Assembly (NCBI GenBank): GCA_903905065.1
Contig: CAIVEW010000004.1
Location: forward strand, 34,672 to 98,671
Origin: an uncultured Bacteroidota bacterium
Lineage (GTDB): Bacteria; Bacteroidota; Bacteroidia; Chitinophagales; Chitinophagaceae
Direction: 5' to 3'
DNA length: 64,000 bases
The notes under the pieces were generated by a model. It did not search any database. It saw nothing but the letters and a program-made list of their open reading frames with translations, and was not told the DNA's origin. Positions within the stretch are counted from its first letter, which is position 1. Each line of letters opens with the position of its first letter. A program made the position numbers and the translations under genes. Shown here in pieces: positions 16,987-26,200 of this stretch.

Positions 16987-18401
16987 TATTGAATGTCGAC
17001 TACTTCCACATCAAAGATAAGGATTGAATTCGGAGGTATTGATCCGCCGGCCCCTCTTTCTCCATAAGCCAGGAACGAAGGGAGGTAGAATGTGCCCCTG
17101 CTGCCTTTCTTCAGCAGCTGAACACCTTCATCCCACCCAGCTATGACCTGGTGCTGGCCAAGTGCAAATGTAAAAGGTGCTTTGCCCGGAGTGGCGGTAT
17201 AGGTTGAGTCCATATTTGAATCGAATACTTTTCCGTTGAGCAGTTTTCCAAGATAGTGCATGGTTACCTTCTGGCCCGGTTTCGCATTTTCACCGGTTCC
17301 TTCCTTGCTGATGGTATAATACATTCCCGATTCTGTTTTAGTGGCCTGTATGTTATGCTTGGCAAAATATTCTTTCAAGTCACGGTCTTCGTTCAGCTTT
17401 TGCATTGCCATTTTCCCCTCGGACTCTTTCTTTTGCTGCTCAGCCTTTGCCTGGGCCGCTTTTTTCGCTTCTTCGGCGGTCATCACATCCGTGATCGTAA
17501 CATCGAAAATGAGAATCGCGTTTGCTGGTATCGGGTTGTGTTCCTGCGGTCCGTAAGCGAGGCCTGAGGGAATGAAAAATGTTGCTTTTGAGCCTTTTTT
17601 CAACAGTTGCAAGCCTTCATCCCATCCTTTTATCACGTGGCCTTTTCCCACCTCCAGGGTGAAAGCCTCCACGTGATGGTATGCGGAATCTTCATTCGAA
17701 TCAAACACTTTGCCGTCGATGAGTTTCCCGGTATAGTTCACACTCACCGATTGACCTGCTTGAATTTTTTCTCCGGTGCCTTCTTTCGAGATGACATAAT
17801 ATAAGCCCGATGCCGTTTTCATCGGCTTGAGGTTATTTTTAGCAAAGTACTGCTGCAGTTCTTTGTCATCAATTCCCTTTTGCTCAGCATTCTTTTTTTC
17901 CGTTTCTTTCTTTTCTTCTGCATCTGTTCTCACAGACACAAGAGCGACATCCCACTCTACTATCTGGCCGGCCTTCATGCCCGGAGGCGCCTGGCCACCA
18001 CTTTTTATCAACGTGTCAACGGGTAGCCTGAATATGGCACTGTCGCCGGCTACCATCAGCATAAAGCCTTCCACCGGGTCACCTTTGAATTTAGGTGCCA
18101 CAATAGCATATGGAACAGGCTTTTCACCATACATTTTCCGGGAATCAAAAGTCACACTGTCTCCCACAACCACGTGAATATACATTTCAATATGATCGGT
18201 TACAGCCGGCTTTTTCTTTCCCGTGCCGTGCTTTACAATTTTGTACTGCAGGCCACTCTTAAGCTTTGTAAAGCCGGGAGTGTTTTTAGGCGCGGTGGTC
18301 GTCTTTTTGACAGGAGCAGCTTTCTTCTGTGCGAATGCTGCAGGGCCTACGCCCAGCACAAGCATAGATGATGCCAGGGCTATTTTACTGAAATTTTTCA
18401 T
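16986..18401 (-). CDS. Exported FKBP-type peptidyl-prolyl isomerase with three FKBP-like domains
   Basis: A 471-residue protein with a signal peptide (LASSMLVLGVGPAAFA). It contains three FKBP-like repeats: a diverged first one (residues ~45-155, KSGLQYKIVKHGTGKK) and two good ones (about 170-310 and 340-471). Each good repeat has ASGLYY/ESGMYYTISKEGTGE, VxVxYxGKLxxGKVFDSN, VIKGWDEGLQLLKKGSKATFFIPSGLAYGP and a final ILIFDVTI. They are separated by Lys/Glu/Ala-rich helical linkers. The protein should catalyse cis-trans proline isomerisation and act as a periplasmic chaperone; the first domain probably only binds or spaces. It lies in a run with another FKBP and the M1 peptidase. Confidence 0.93.
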   Translation of the reverse strand: MKNFSKIALASSMLVLGVGPAAFAQKKAAPVKKTTTAPKNTPGFTKLKSGLQYKIVKHGTGKKKPAVTDHIEMYIHVVVGDSVTFDSRKMYGEKPVPYAIVAPKFKGDPVEGFMLMVAGDSAIFRLPVDTLIKSGGQAPPGMKAGQIVEWDVALVSVRTDAEEKKETEKKNAEQKGIDDKELQQYFAKNNLKPMKTASGLYYVISKEGTGEKIQAGQSVSVNYTGKLIDGKVFDSNEDSAYHHVEAFTLEVGKGHVIKGWDEGLQLLKKGSKATFFIPSGLAYGPQEHNPIPANAILIFDVTITDVMTAEEAKKAAQAKAEQQKKESEGKMAMQKLNEDRDLKEYFAKHNIQATKTESGMYYTISKEGTGENAKPGQKVTMHYLGKLLNGKVFDSNMDSTYTATPGKAPFTFALGQHQVIAGWDEGVQLLKKGSRGTFYLPSFLAYGERGAGGSIPPNSILIFDVEVVDIQ

Positions 18402-18445
18402 TGAATCTGTTTTGTTGTTATTGCAGTTTATTAATGAAACAAAAA

Positions 18446-19459
18446 CTATTTAGCAGGTTTTGGCGCGGGCATTTGCCTTGGCATCGCACCCTGTGCAGGA
18501 GCATCAGCTACATCCATAACCTCGATCTCAAAAAGCATGATAGCGTTTGGCGCAATATCCGGGCTAGGGCTATGCTCTCCATAGGCCAGCGGAGAAGGCA
18601 GGTAAAGTGTCGCTTTGCTTCCTTTTTTCAACAGGGCAGTTCCTTCATCTACGCCTGGTATCATCTGGCCCTGGCCAACGGTGAATTTAAGCAACGCGCC
18701 ATCGTGATGATTTTTCTGAGCAACTTCCATATCTACGTTCGAGTCGAAAGTTTTGCCGTCTAGCGTTTTACCCGTGTATTTCAGACTTGCAACCTGGCCA
18801 GCTTTTATCTGTGCACCGCTGCCTGGCTTCTGGATAGTATAGTATAAACCTGACGCAGTTTTTTCGGCTTTGATGTTGTTCTTAGCAAAGTAGTCCTGCA
18901 GCATCTTATCGTCTATTGGCATTTGCTGCTCCGCCTTAGCTTTAGCTTCAGCCATCATTTTTTCCTGCTGCTCCTGCTGTTTTTTTTGCGCTTCTTCCTG
19001 GCTCATTACAGACACCATGCTTAGGTTGACCGTGATTTTGTTACCAGCTTTCAACCAAGATGGTAGACGCATTCTCTGCTCGGGTGGAATCGAGAGCAAC
19101 AATGTGTCGCAAGATATGTGCACAATAGCGCTATCTCCGGCAGACAAAAACTGGAACACGGATTGGAATTGACCAGTTTGTTTAACTTCCTGAACACGCG
19201 TCATCTGCGGCCTGCCTTGAGTATAGGTGTTACCTACTTCCAGGGGATTCGTTTTTTTGGTTACAGGGTCCAAAGTGTCCACCTTGGCGATAAGGTTATA
19301 TTCAATAACGTCGCCTATTTTGGCCATCTTGCCTTTACCGTGTTTTACGATCTTGTACTCAACGCCATGTGTTTTTTTAAAATCACCACCGCTGTTACAC
19401 CCTGTGTTGCCAATGATAGCTGCGCCTATTAACGCAATCGCAAGAATTCTTTTTATCAT
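18446..19459 (-). CDS. FKBP-type peptidyl-prolyl isomerase lipoprotein
   Basis: A 337-residue paralog of the next gene. The N-terminus is a lipoprotein signal (LIGAAIIGNTGCNSGG, Cys near 21), so the protein is lipid-anchored. Residues about 30-160 are a diverged FKBP-like domain (YKIVKHGKGKMAKIGDVIEYN). After a Gln/Glu/Lys/Ala-rich helix comes a canonical FKBP domain (ASGLYYTIQKPGSGAQ, GKTLDGKTFDSN, MIPGVDEGTALLKKGSKATLYLPSPLAYGE). It is probably a periplasm-facing folding helper. It lies 44 bp upstream of the three-domain isomerase gene, likely on the same transcript. Confidence 0.92.
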   Translation of the reverse strand: MIKRILAIALIGAAIIGNTGCNSGGDFKKTHGVEYKIVKHGKGKMAKIGDVIEYNLIAKVDTLDPVTKKTNPLEVGNTYTQGRPQMTRVQEVKQTGQFQSVFQFLSAGDSAIVHISCDTLLLSIPPEQRMRLPSWLKAGNKITVNLSMVSVMSQEEAQKKQQEQQEKMMAEAKAKAEQQMPIDDKMLQDYFAKNNIKAEKTASGLYYTIQKPGSGAQIKAGQVASLKYTGKTLDGKTFDSNVDMEVAQKNHHDGALLKFTVGQGQMIPGVDEGTALLKKGSKATLYLPSPLAYGEHSPSPDIAPNAIMLFEIEVMDVADAPAQGAMPRQMPAPKPAK

Positions 19460-19520
19460 GTTTTTTGGATTTTTGTTGTTCTTTGTTTCTTTTTGGTTTT
19501 TTTATTTAATGTTTATATTT

Positions 19521-20519
19521 TTATTGGGGGTGAATATCCGACAAAATTTTCTTAAAATATGCTATTGTTTCTATAAAAGATGTTTTTGTGCGCCCTCCGG
19601 ATGCGTTAAAGTGCCCACCCCCGTCAAAATAGTTTTTAGCGAAGGAACTGACATCAAAATCTCCCTTGCTCCTGAAAGAAAGTTTTACCTCGTCTGTACG
19701 CTCGGTAATAAGAGTGGCAAATTTAATACCTGCGATGCTGAGGGGGTAATTTACTAATCCTTCCGTATCTCCGTTCTGGGCTTTAAACAAGTTGAGATCT
19801 TTGCGCGAAAGGGCTATCAGTGCCGAATTATACTTCCTGAATACTTCCATCTTTTCAATAAGCACATAACCCAGGAACCGCATACGGCCTTCGCTCCATG
19901 AATCATATACCTCCTCGTGTATGCGAGTATGGTCCAGCCCGTGACGCATCAGGTCGGCCACCATCACGTGCACCGCAGCGGAAGTTATCGGAAATTTGAA
20001 GGAACCTGTATCCGTCATTACGCCAGTATAGAGGCACGTGGCAATATCTTTGTTTATCAGGCTGTTGTCGCCGCACAGGTTAATAAAATCATACACCATT
20101 TCGCAGGTGCTGCTTTTCTCCGGTATGCTAACGCCATAATCCCACACTGGTTTCGGGAACAAGTGGTGGTCTATTAAAACTTTAGGCTGTGTGGCCGCTG
20201 CCAGGGCATGCTCCAGGTGTTTGGTGCGGCTGAAATCGTTAAAGTCGAGGCAAAACACGAAATCGGCGTTGTTTAACGCCTCCAGCGACTCTTTAGGTTG
20301 CTCCTCATAGTTGAGCATGCTTGCCACACCGGGCATCCAGGCCAGGAAGTCGGGTATTTCGCCCGGAGAAACAGGCGTTACCTGATGTCCTTTTTTTGTA
20401 AGGTAATGGGCCAAACCCAGCATACTACCTATCGCATCGCCATCCGGTTTGTGATGCGTTGTGATAAATATTTTCCTCGGCGTGCTAAGTAATGGTAAAA
20501 CGTCCTGTATTGGCTGCAT
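19521..20519 (-). CDS. nrnA: DHH family phosphoesterase (NrnA-like nanoRNase/pAp phosphatase)
   Basis: A 332-residue DHH/DHHA1 protein. Motif I is ITTHHKPDGDAIGSMLGLAH, motif II FCLDFNDFSR, motif III (the DHH triad) KVLIDHHLFP, and motif IV MTDTGSFKFP. The C-terminal DHHA1 domain ends with YFDGGGHFNASGGRT. NrnA enzymes degrade 2-5-nt RNA and hydrolyse 3'-phosphoadenosine 5'-phosphate. The ATG at 20519 is preferred over an upstream in-frame GTG at 20537 because GGAG lies ten bases before it. The gene heads a minus-strand run with the two FKBP genes and the M1 peptidase (61-bp gap, then 44 bp, then overlap). Confidence 0.88.
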   Translation of the reverse strand: MQPIQDVLPLLSTPRKIFITTHHKPDGDAIGSMLGLAHYLTKKGHQVTPVSPGEIPDFLAWMPGVASMLNYEEQPKESLEALNNADFVFCLDFNDFSRTKHLEHALAAATQPKVLIDHHLFPKPVWDYGVSIPEKSSTCEMVYDFINLCGDNSLINKDIATCLYTGVMTDTGSFKFPITSAAVHVMVADLMRHGLDHTRIHEEVYDSWSEGRMRFLGYVLIEKMEVFRKYNSALIALSRKDLNLFKAQNGDTEGLVNYPLSIAGIKFATLITERTDEVKLSFRSKGDFDVSSFAKNYFDGGGHFNASGGRTKTSFIETIAYFKKILSDIHPQ

Positions 20520-20571
20520 TATGTGCTCCCATATCACACTCCAAACCCGGAGTTTTTTTCATTTGGGAGTG

Positions 20572-20579
20572 CAAAAGTA
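20572..20579 (-). promoter_or_regulatory. -7 promoter box upstream of the NrnA-like gene
   Basis: The minus strand reads TACTTTTG (TAnnTTTG), about 50 bp before the chosen start. It probably drives the four-gene run. Confidence 0.5.
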
Positions 20580-20743
20580 CGTTTTCTGGCGAAATACTTA
20601 TCTTTTTAGTATTGTATAAGCGTTAAAAAAAGCAGGCGCAAAGGTTAAAACTGCATCACCCAATTGTTTTATTAACTGCCATTGATACAAAGTGATTTTC
20701 TTTTTTTCATACTTTTTTAACTTTTGCCTCTTCACATTTCCAA

Positions 20744-20751
20744 TACCTTTG
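20744..20751 (+). promoter_or_regulatory. -33/-7 promoter of ndk
   Basis: TACCTTTG matches the -7 box, and a TTTG at 20723-20726 stands 17 bp upstream as a -33 element. The start codon is 20 bp downstream. This is the best two-part promoter in the window. Confidence 0.6.
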
Positions 20752-20771
20752 CCGCATCTAAAAAATGACCT

Positions 20772-21188
20772 ATGACGAATCGTACATTCACAATGATTAA
20801 GCCCGATGCGGTGAAAGCGGAAAATATTGGGAACATTCTGCAAATGATAAACGCAGCTGGTTTTCGTATTGTTGCGATGAAATATCTGCAAATTAGCCGG
20901 CAGCAGGCGGAAAAATTCTATGAGATACATGCTTCCCGCCCGTTCTATGGTGAACTGACAGAATTTATGAGTAGCGGGCCGATAGTTGCCGCTATTCTTG
21001 AAAAAGACAATGCGGTGGCTGATTTCCGCAAGCTGATCGGTGCCACTAATCCTGCCCAGGCGGAAGAAGGCACTATCCGTAAGAAATACGCTGCGTCAAT
21101 AGGCGAGAATGCTGTGCATGGTTCCGATAGTGATGATAATGCCAAAATAGAAGGCGATTTCTTTTTTAACGGATTGGAGAGATTCTAG
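20772..21188 (+). CDS. ndk: Nucleoside diphosphate kinase
   Basis: A 138-residue NDP kinase of normal length. It opens with the canonical [17 protein letters not shown]. The catalytic loop [16 protein letters not shown] carries the phospho-accepting His. [16 protein letters not shown] and the [17 protein letters not shown] segment match the nucleotide-binding regions. It balances NTP and dNTP pools by moving the gamma-phosphate from ATP through phosphohistidine. It is monocistronic, with a promoter upstream and a strong terminator downstream. Confidence 0.98.
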   Translation: MTNRTFTMIKPDAVKAENIGNILQMINAAGFRIVAMKYLQISRQQAEKFYEIHASRPFYGELTEFMSSGPIVAAILEKDNAVADFRKLIGATNPAQAEEGTIRKKYAASIGENAVHGSDSDDNAKIEGDFFFNGLERF

Positions 21189-21211
21189 GAATACATAACC
21201 AATATGTTCAG

Positions 21212-21239
21212 GCCGTCCCGGATAAGGGGCGGCTTTTTT
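21212..21239 (+). terminator. Rho-independent terminator of ndk
   Basis: An 8-bp stem (GCCGTCCC / GGGGCGGC, one G-T pair) with a 6-nt loop followed by TTTTTT, 24 bp after the ndk stop. Confidence 0.88.
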
Positions 21240-21249
21240 GTACATGGGA

Positions 21250-21846
21250 TCAACCTACCACCGGCATATCAGTTATGCTTTGCTTTACCATCGCGATGTA
21301 TTCCTCTTTCTTTGCCTTTCGAAGCTGTTTGGCTGATTCGGTGAAGTAGTGATGGTTCTCGAGAAAGCGCACCTGCATCCGGTTCCAGTCATCTTCGTTG
21401 TTGATGATATCATGTGTGCGCAATTCATTGTACAAGCCGCTTCCAATTTTAAAAAAATCATCCCGGCCAAGGTAATCAAGGTCGCTGTCGCAAATGATTT
21501 CTTCGAGCAGGTTATGAGGTGTCTGCGGTATTTTAGTTGCCATGATCATCCCACATATGCGGTCTATCTGTTCCGCACTATAACCGAAATCAGGTAAGTG
21601 TTTAGAGACGATCTCGCAGGAAACGGTCTCATGCTCGTAGAGTTGCCAAATGAATCCGGAATCATGAAACAAAACGGCGGTAAGCAATAAGGTAAGCTCA
21701 TCGCCCTTTACCTTTTCCATTTTGGCCAGTTTTTGAGCCGAACGGTACACGTCTTTTATATGCTCCGTGCTGTGGTAAGTGAGGCTATGGGGCAACTCAT
21801 TTCTGAGTTTGTCCATTATGAACTTTTTTGCCCGCTTAAATTCCAT
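21250..21846 (-). CDS. HD domain phosphohydrolase
   Basis: A 198-residue HD-superfamily protein. The metal ligands are visible as the early His in YHSTEHIKDVYRSA, the HD pair in LLTAVLFHDSGF, the His in QLYEHETVSCEI, and the later Asp in ICDSDLDYLGRDDFF. This is the compact fold that hydrolyses phosphomonoesters, nucleotides or (p)ppGpp-like substrates; no extra domain points to one of them. The gene has no close operon partner. Confidence 0.82.
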   Translation of the reverse strand: MEFKRAKKFIMDKLRNELPHSLTYHSTEHIKDVYRSAQKLAKMEKVKGDELTLLLTAVLFHDSGFIWQLYEHETVSCEIVSKHLPDFGYSAEQIDRICGMIMATKIPQTPHNLLEEIICDSDLDYLGRDDFFKIGSGLYNELRTHDIINNEDDWNRMQVRFLENHHYFTESAKQLRKAKKEEYIAMVKQSITDMPVVG

Positions 21847-21986
21847 AGCTCCAGATTTACATTACAAAACATATCTAACCTAAAGAATTGTACCACTTAG
21901 GTTTTTTGCCATTTTCATAATCATAAATGTAATAAATAGTAGTAATAAAATTGCATCGATAACTATTATTGAGAAAAGTAAAATGA

Positions 21987-22014
21987 AAAATGCCCCGCTT
22001 ACGCAGGGCATTTT
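21987..22014 (-). terminator. Terminator of the DksA-like gene
   Basis: A 9-bp stem (AAAATGCCC / GGGCATTTT) with a 10-nt loop, 30 bp past the stop of the minus-strand gene; on the minus strand it is followed by more T-rich sequence. The symmetric A/T ends could stop transcription in both directions. Confidence 0.75.
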
Positions 22015-22044
22015 GGGAATTTGGATTTTTTTCTTTGGAATTTC

Positions 22045-23241
22045 TTAGTTCTGTTTAGATGCCATCATCTTCTTAGCTTCTATGCTAAGGGTAGCATGTG
22101 GCACAGCACGCAGGCGGGCTTTATCAATCAGCTTACCGGTGACGCGGCAGATACCGTAAGTTTTATTCTCTATACGTACCAATGCTTTTTCCAGGTGGCT
22201 CATAAATTGTATCTGGCGGCTGGCCAGTTGTGCAAGTTGCTCACGCTCCATAGCACCGCTGCCGTCTTCCATATTCATATATCGGTTTTCTGTATCTTCT
22301 GTGCCGGCTTCATCTTTGCGGGTGATGAGGCCTTGCAGGTAGTTCAGCTCCTTGCGCGCTGCCTCCAGGCGTTGTGCGATTATCTCCCTGAATTCATTGA
22401 GGTCTTCGTCGCTGTAACGGTAAGCCGGGCCTTGCTGTTCCTTAGGTTCGTCGAGTATAGATCTGTAAGTTTCCGGCTGGTAAGTGACCATCGTATTAGC
22501 ATTTTCCGGCTGCTTGGATTTATTCTCCATGCGGCGATGGGCTATGATCACGTTTGGTTTTTTCTCCGTACTACGCGCGGCCGGAGTCGCCATGGGGCGT
22601 GGTGCGCCCGGTACTGCTTTTACAGGTACCTGGCTCAAAGTCAACGTTTTCTTTTTAGCAACCGGCGCCTTCCTGACATTCTCTGTCGGCTTTGCCACTA
22701 CGGCAACTGGTTTTGCAGGCTCTGCCTTCTTTGCTGCAGGTGCTGGTTTTGCAGGTACTTTTGCTATTGGTTTTGCCGGCGCTTTAGGTGCTGGCTTAGC
22801 AGGTACTTTGGCGGCTGGTTTTACGGGCGCTTTAGGTGCAGGTTTAGCCGGAGTCTTTGTTACCACAGCTTTCTTTACAACGGGCGCTGCTTTCTTGGCA
22901 GGCGCTTTTTTAGGTGCTTCCTTTTTCTTTGCGGGCGCTGCTTTCTTGGCTATTGGTGCTGGTTTTTTCTTATTCACAGTCTGTTTGCTCTGGTTTTTGT
23001 CTGTTTTTACAATGGTTTTCGCTTTCGGTGCAGGTACATTTTTGGCAGCCGGCTTACTTGCTTTCTTTACAGGCGCGGCCTTCTTAGGGGCTGCCGCTCC
23101 TTTTTTAGGTGCAGGTTTAGCCGTTTTAGACTTTACATCCTTATTCGCCACGGCTTTTGCAGCGGGTGCAGCTTTTTTAACAGCCGCTACAGGCTTTGCG
23201 CTTTTAGAGGACTTGGCTGCCTTGTTGTTCTTTATAGCCAT
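22045..23241 (-). CDS. TraR/DksA family regulator with a long Lys/Ala/Pro-rich N-terminal tail
   Basis: A 398-residue protein in two parts. Residues 1 to about 215 are almost only Lys, Ala, Pro and Val in irregular repeats (PAKPAPKAPVKPAAKVPAKP type), like a histone-H1 tail. Residues about 265-398 are a DksA-like coiled coil (SDEDLNEFREIIAQRLEAAR) and zinc-finger-like tip (YGICRVTGKLIDKARLRAVP). The tip keeps one of the four usual Cys, which is normal for this Bacteroidota group. The C-terminal part should bind RNA polymerase through the secondary channel. The basic tail could bind DNA or RNA. The gene is 5 bp downstream of ileS and probably co-transcribed with it. Confidence 0.88.
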   Translation of the reverse strand: MAIKNNKAAKSSKSAKPVAAVKKAAPAAKAVANKDVKSKTAKPAPKKGAAAPKKAAPVKKASKPAAKNVPAPKAKTIVKTDKNQSKQTVNKKKPAPIAKKAAPAKKKEAPKKAPAKKAAPVVKKAVVTKTPAKPAPKAPVKPAAKVPAKPAPKAPAKPIAKVPAKPAPAAKKAEPAKPVAVVAKPTENVRKAPVAKKKTLTLSQVPVKAVPGAPRPMATPAARSTEKKPNVIIAHRRMENKSKQPENANTMVTYQPETYRSILDEPKEQQGPAYRYSDEDLNEFREIIAQRLEAARKELNYLQGLITRKDEAGTEDTENRYMNMEDGSGAMEREQLAQLASRQIQFMSHLEKALVRIENKTYGICRVTGKLIDKARLRAVPHATLSIEAKKMMASKQN

Positions 23242-23246
23242 GGCTT

Positions 23247-26200
23247 TTAAGATGTTTTAGATATAAGAATATTGAGTGTTACGTCATTTACTTCTATTTC
23301 CGTCCCGTTGTCAATTCCTGTCTCAATTTCTATCCTATCTGCTAAAATTTCCGCGCAAATATAGTCATTATGTTTAATTATCGCATCCCCCAGTGATTTA
23401 TAGTCATTTATATGAACTATTATTCTATCTGTTAGGTCTAAACCGCTGTCTTTTCTTAGTTTTTGTATCTTATTTACCAGTTCGCGGGCGTTCCCTTCTT
23501 CTTCCAATTCGGGTGTTATCGTGATGTCGAGGGCTACAGTGAGGCTGTCTTTGTTGGCTACAGACCAACCTGGGATGTCTTCAGCTATTATCTCTACGTC
23601 GGTAATCTGTACTTCAACCGGTTCGCCATCAATAGTAAACGTGAAACTTTTTTGTTTTTCCAAAGCACTGATGTCTTGCTGGCCCATTTGGGCTATGGCA
23701 GCAGCCACGCTTTTCATTTTAGCGCCCATGCGAGCACCAAGCGTCTTAAAGTTCGCCTTGATCTTCTTTTTTATGAATCCTTCCGTATCAGTTAGGTATT
23801 CTATGGCTTTAATGTTCACTTCACTCTTTATCAGTTCTTCTATCTTGCCGATCTGGTCTTTGGTACGGCCATCCATAACCGGTATCAATATCTTTGACAG
23901 CGGCTGGCGAACTTTGATATTTACTTTCTTTCTTATGGACAGTACCAACGAAGAAATATCCTGCGCCAATCTCATGCGCTCTTCAAGTGCGGCATCTATG
24001 CAGTCCTCATCAGCCTCTGGGAAGTCTGCCAGGTGCACGGACTTGCATTTGTTGCGGCTGGAAACACAATCCAGGTTGGTAAACAGCCAGTCGGCAAAGA
24101 AGGGGGCTATTGGCGCCATGAGCAATGCCATGGTTTCCAGGCATTCGTAAAGCGTTTGGTACGCGCATATTTTATCGTGCTCGTATTCGCCCTTCCAGAA
24201 CCGGCGGCGGCATAGGCGCACATACCAGTTGCTCAGTTGCTCATCGAGGAAGGACTCCATAGCCCTGCCTGCCTGGGTAGGCTCGTAGTCTTCCAGAGCA
24301 GCAGTAACATCTTTTATAAGCGTGTTCAGCGATGAAAGTATCCAACGATCTATTTCCGGCCGGTCATGTACCGGAATATACTTTTCTTTGAACGTGAAAT
24401 GATCCACGTTTGCGTAAAGTGCAAAGAACTGATAGGTGTTGTAAAGTGTGCCGAAATATTTGCGTTGCACTTCTTTAATGCCTTCAAGGTCAAAACGTAA
24501 GCTGTCCCATGGAGACGCATTAGTGATCAGGTACCAGCGGGTGGCATCTGCACTATATTTTTCGATGGTTTCGAATGGGTCGATAACATTGCCCACGCGC
24601 TTACTCATTTTATTGCCGTTCTTATCCAGCACCAGGCCATTGCTTACTACTGTTTTATAGGCCACGCTATCAAATAGCATAACGCCCAGCGCATGCAGCG
24701 TATAAAACCAGCCTCTTGTCTGGTCCACCCCCTCCGCTATGAAGTCGGCTGGGAAATTCTTCTTAATATCTTTGTGCGGATGCTTCTCAAAAGGGTAGTG
24801 CAACTGTGCGTAAGGCATAGCCCCACTGTCGAACCATACATCTATCAGGTCCGGTTCCCGTTTCATCGGCTGGCCGCTGTCCGACACCAATATTATACTG
24901 TCTACAAATGGTTTGTGCAGGTCCAGGTCTTCTTTGCGGGTAGGCTTGAATGTAAGTGTCCCTGTCACATCATGATAGGGATTCTCGCCGCGGGTTTCCT
25001 CCAGCAGTTGATTCAGCCCCAGCGCTTTATTCGCTTTCTGGGCCTCGTCCACTAATTCCTGGATGCTGCCTATGCATTTTACCGAGCCATCGTCGCTTAC
25101 CCATACCGGAAGGGGAGTGCCCCAGAACCGGCTGCGGCTCAGGTTCCAATCCACCATATTCTCCAGCCAGTTGCCGAAGCGGCCTTCGCCGGTAGCCTTG
25201 GGCTTCCAGTTGATGGTTTTGTTCAGCTCTATCATTCTGTCCTTCACTGCCGTGGTGCGTATGAACCAGGCATCCAGCGGATAATAGATAATGGGCTTGT
25301 CTGTGCGCCAGCAGTGCGGATAGGTATGTTCGTATTTCTCTACTTTGAAGGCGTGGCCACTTAGTTTCAGCTTTACAGCTATGTCCACGTCCACGTCTTT
25401 ATAATCAGGATCGTTCTTGTAATCTTTCACATACCTGCCGCTGAACTCCCCGGTATAGTCGTTGAACTTACCTTCCTTGTCCACCATGATCAGTATGCCG
25501 ATGTTGTTCTTCTTGCCTACGCGGTAGTCATCAGCGCCAAAGGCCGGTGCGGTATGTACAATGCCGGTACCGTCTTCGGTAGTTACAAAGTCGCCAAGTA
25601 TCACACGCCATGGATCACCGCCGGCTATTTCACGCGTATTGCCATCGCAGTGCAGCAACTGATCGTAACGCAAGCCTTCCATTTCGCGGCCCTTAAATTC
25701 ATGTATTATCTTCCACGGCAGGATCTTGCTTTCACTGGTATATATGGTGAAGTCAGATTCCGCACCTTCCGGCTTAAAGTATTTGCCTACCAGAGCCTTG
25801 GCGAGGATGACATTACAGGGCTGGTGCGTGTATGGGTTAAAAGTCTGCACCAGTACGTAATCTATATTTGGCCCCACGGTGAGCCCGCAGTTGCTGGGCA
25901 GTGTCCATGGGGTGGTGGTCCACGCCATGAAAAACACGGCTGCAGCTTTTTCTGCTTCGATGAGCCCGCCGCCTATGGGCATTTTTACAAATGGTTCCCA
26001 TACACCAAGGGCTATCTTTTGCAATTCAAATTGCAGCGGATTGAGAAACTCCATTTCGCCATCACGTTCCGAGCGTGCAGGTATGAGGCTGAACATAGCC
26101 ACCACCGTAGTGTCCTTCACATCCTTGTAGGTGCCGGGCTGGTTAAGCTCGTGGCTGCTGAGGCCGGTGCCTGCTGCGGGAGAGTAGGGTTGTATGCTTA

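Noticed and set aside
22060..22200. Loss of the zinc finger in the DksA-like protein as a sign of decay
   Set aside because: A single Cys with the CRVTGKLI pattern is the usual form in this Bacteroidota group.
22021..23260. Long plus-strand open frames (up to 409 codons) rich in Phe, Cys and Arg or in Ala and Gly
   Set aside because: They are the complement of the Lys/Ala/Pro repeat of the DksA-like gene. Low-complexity coding sequence leaves all frames open; they have no fold-like pattern.
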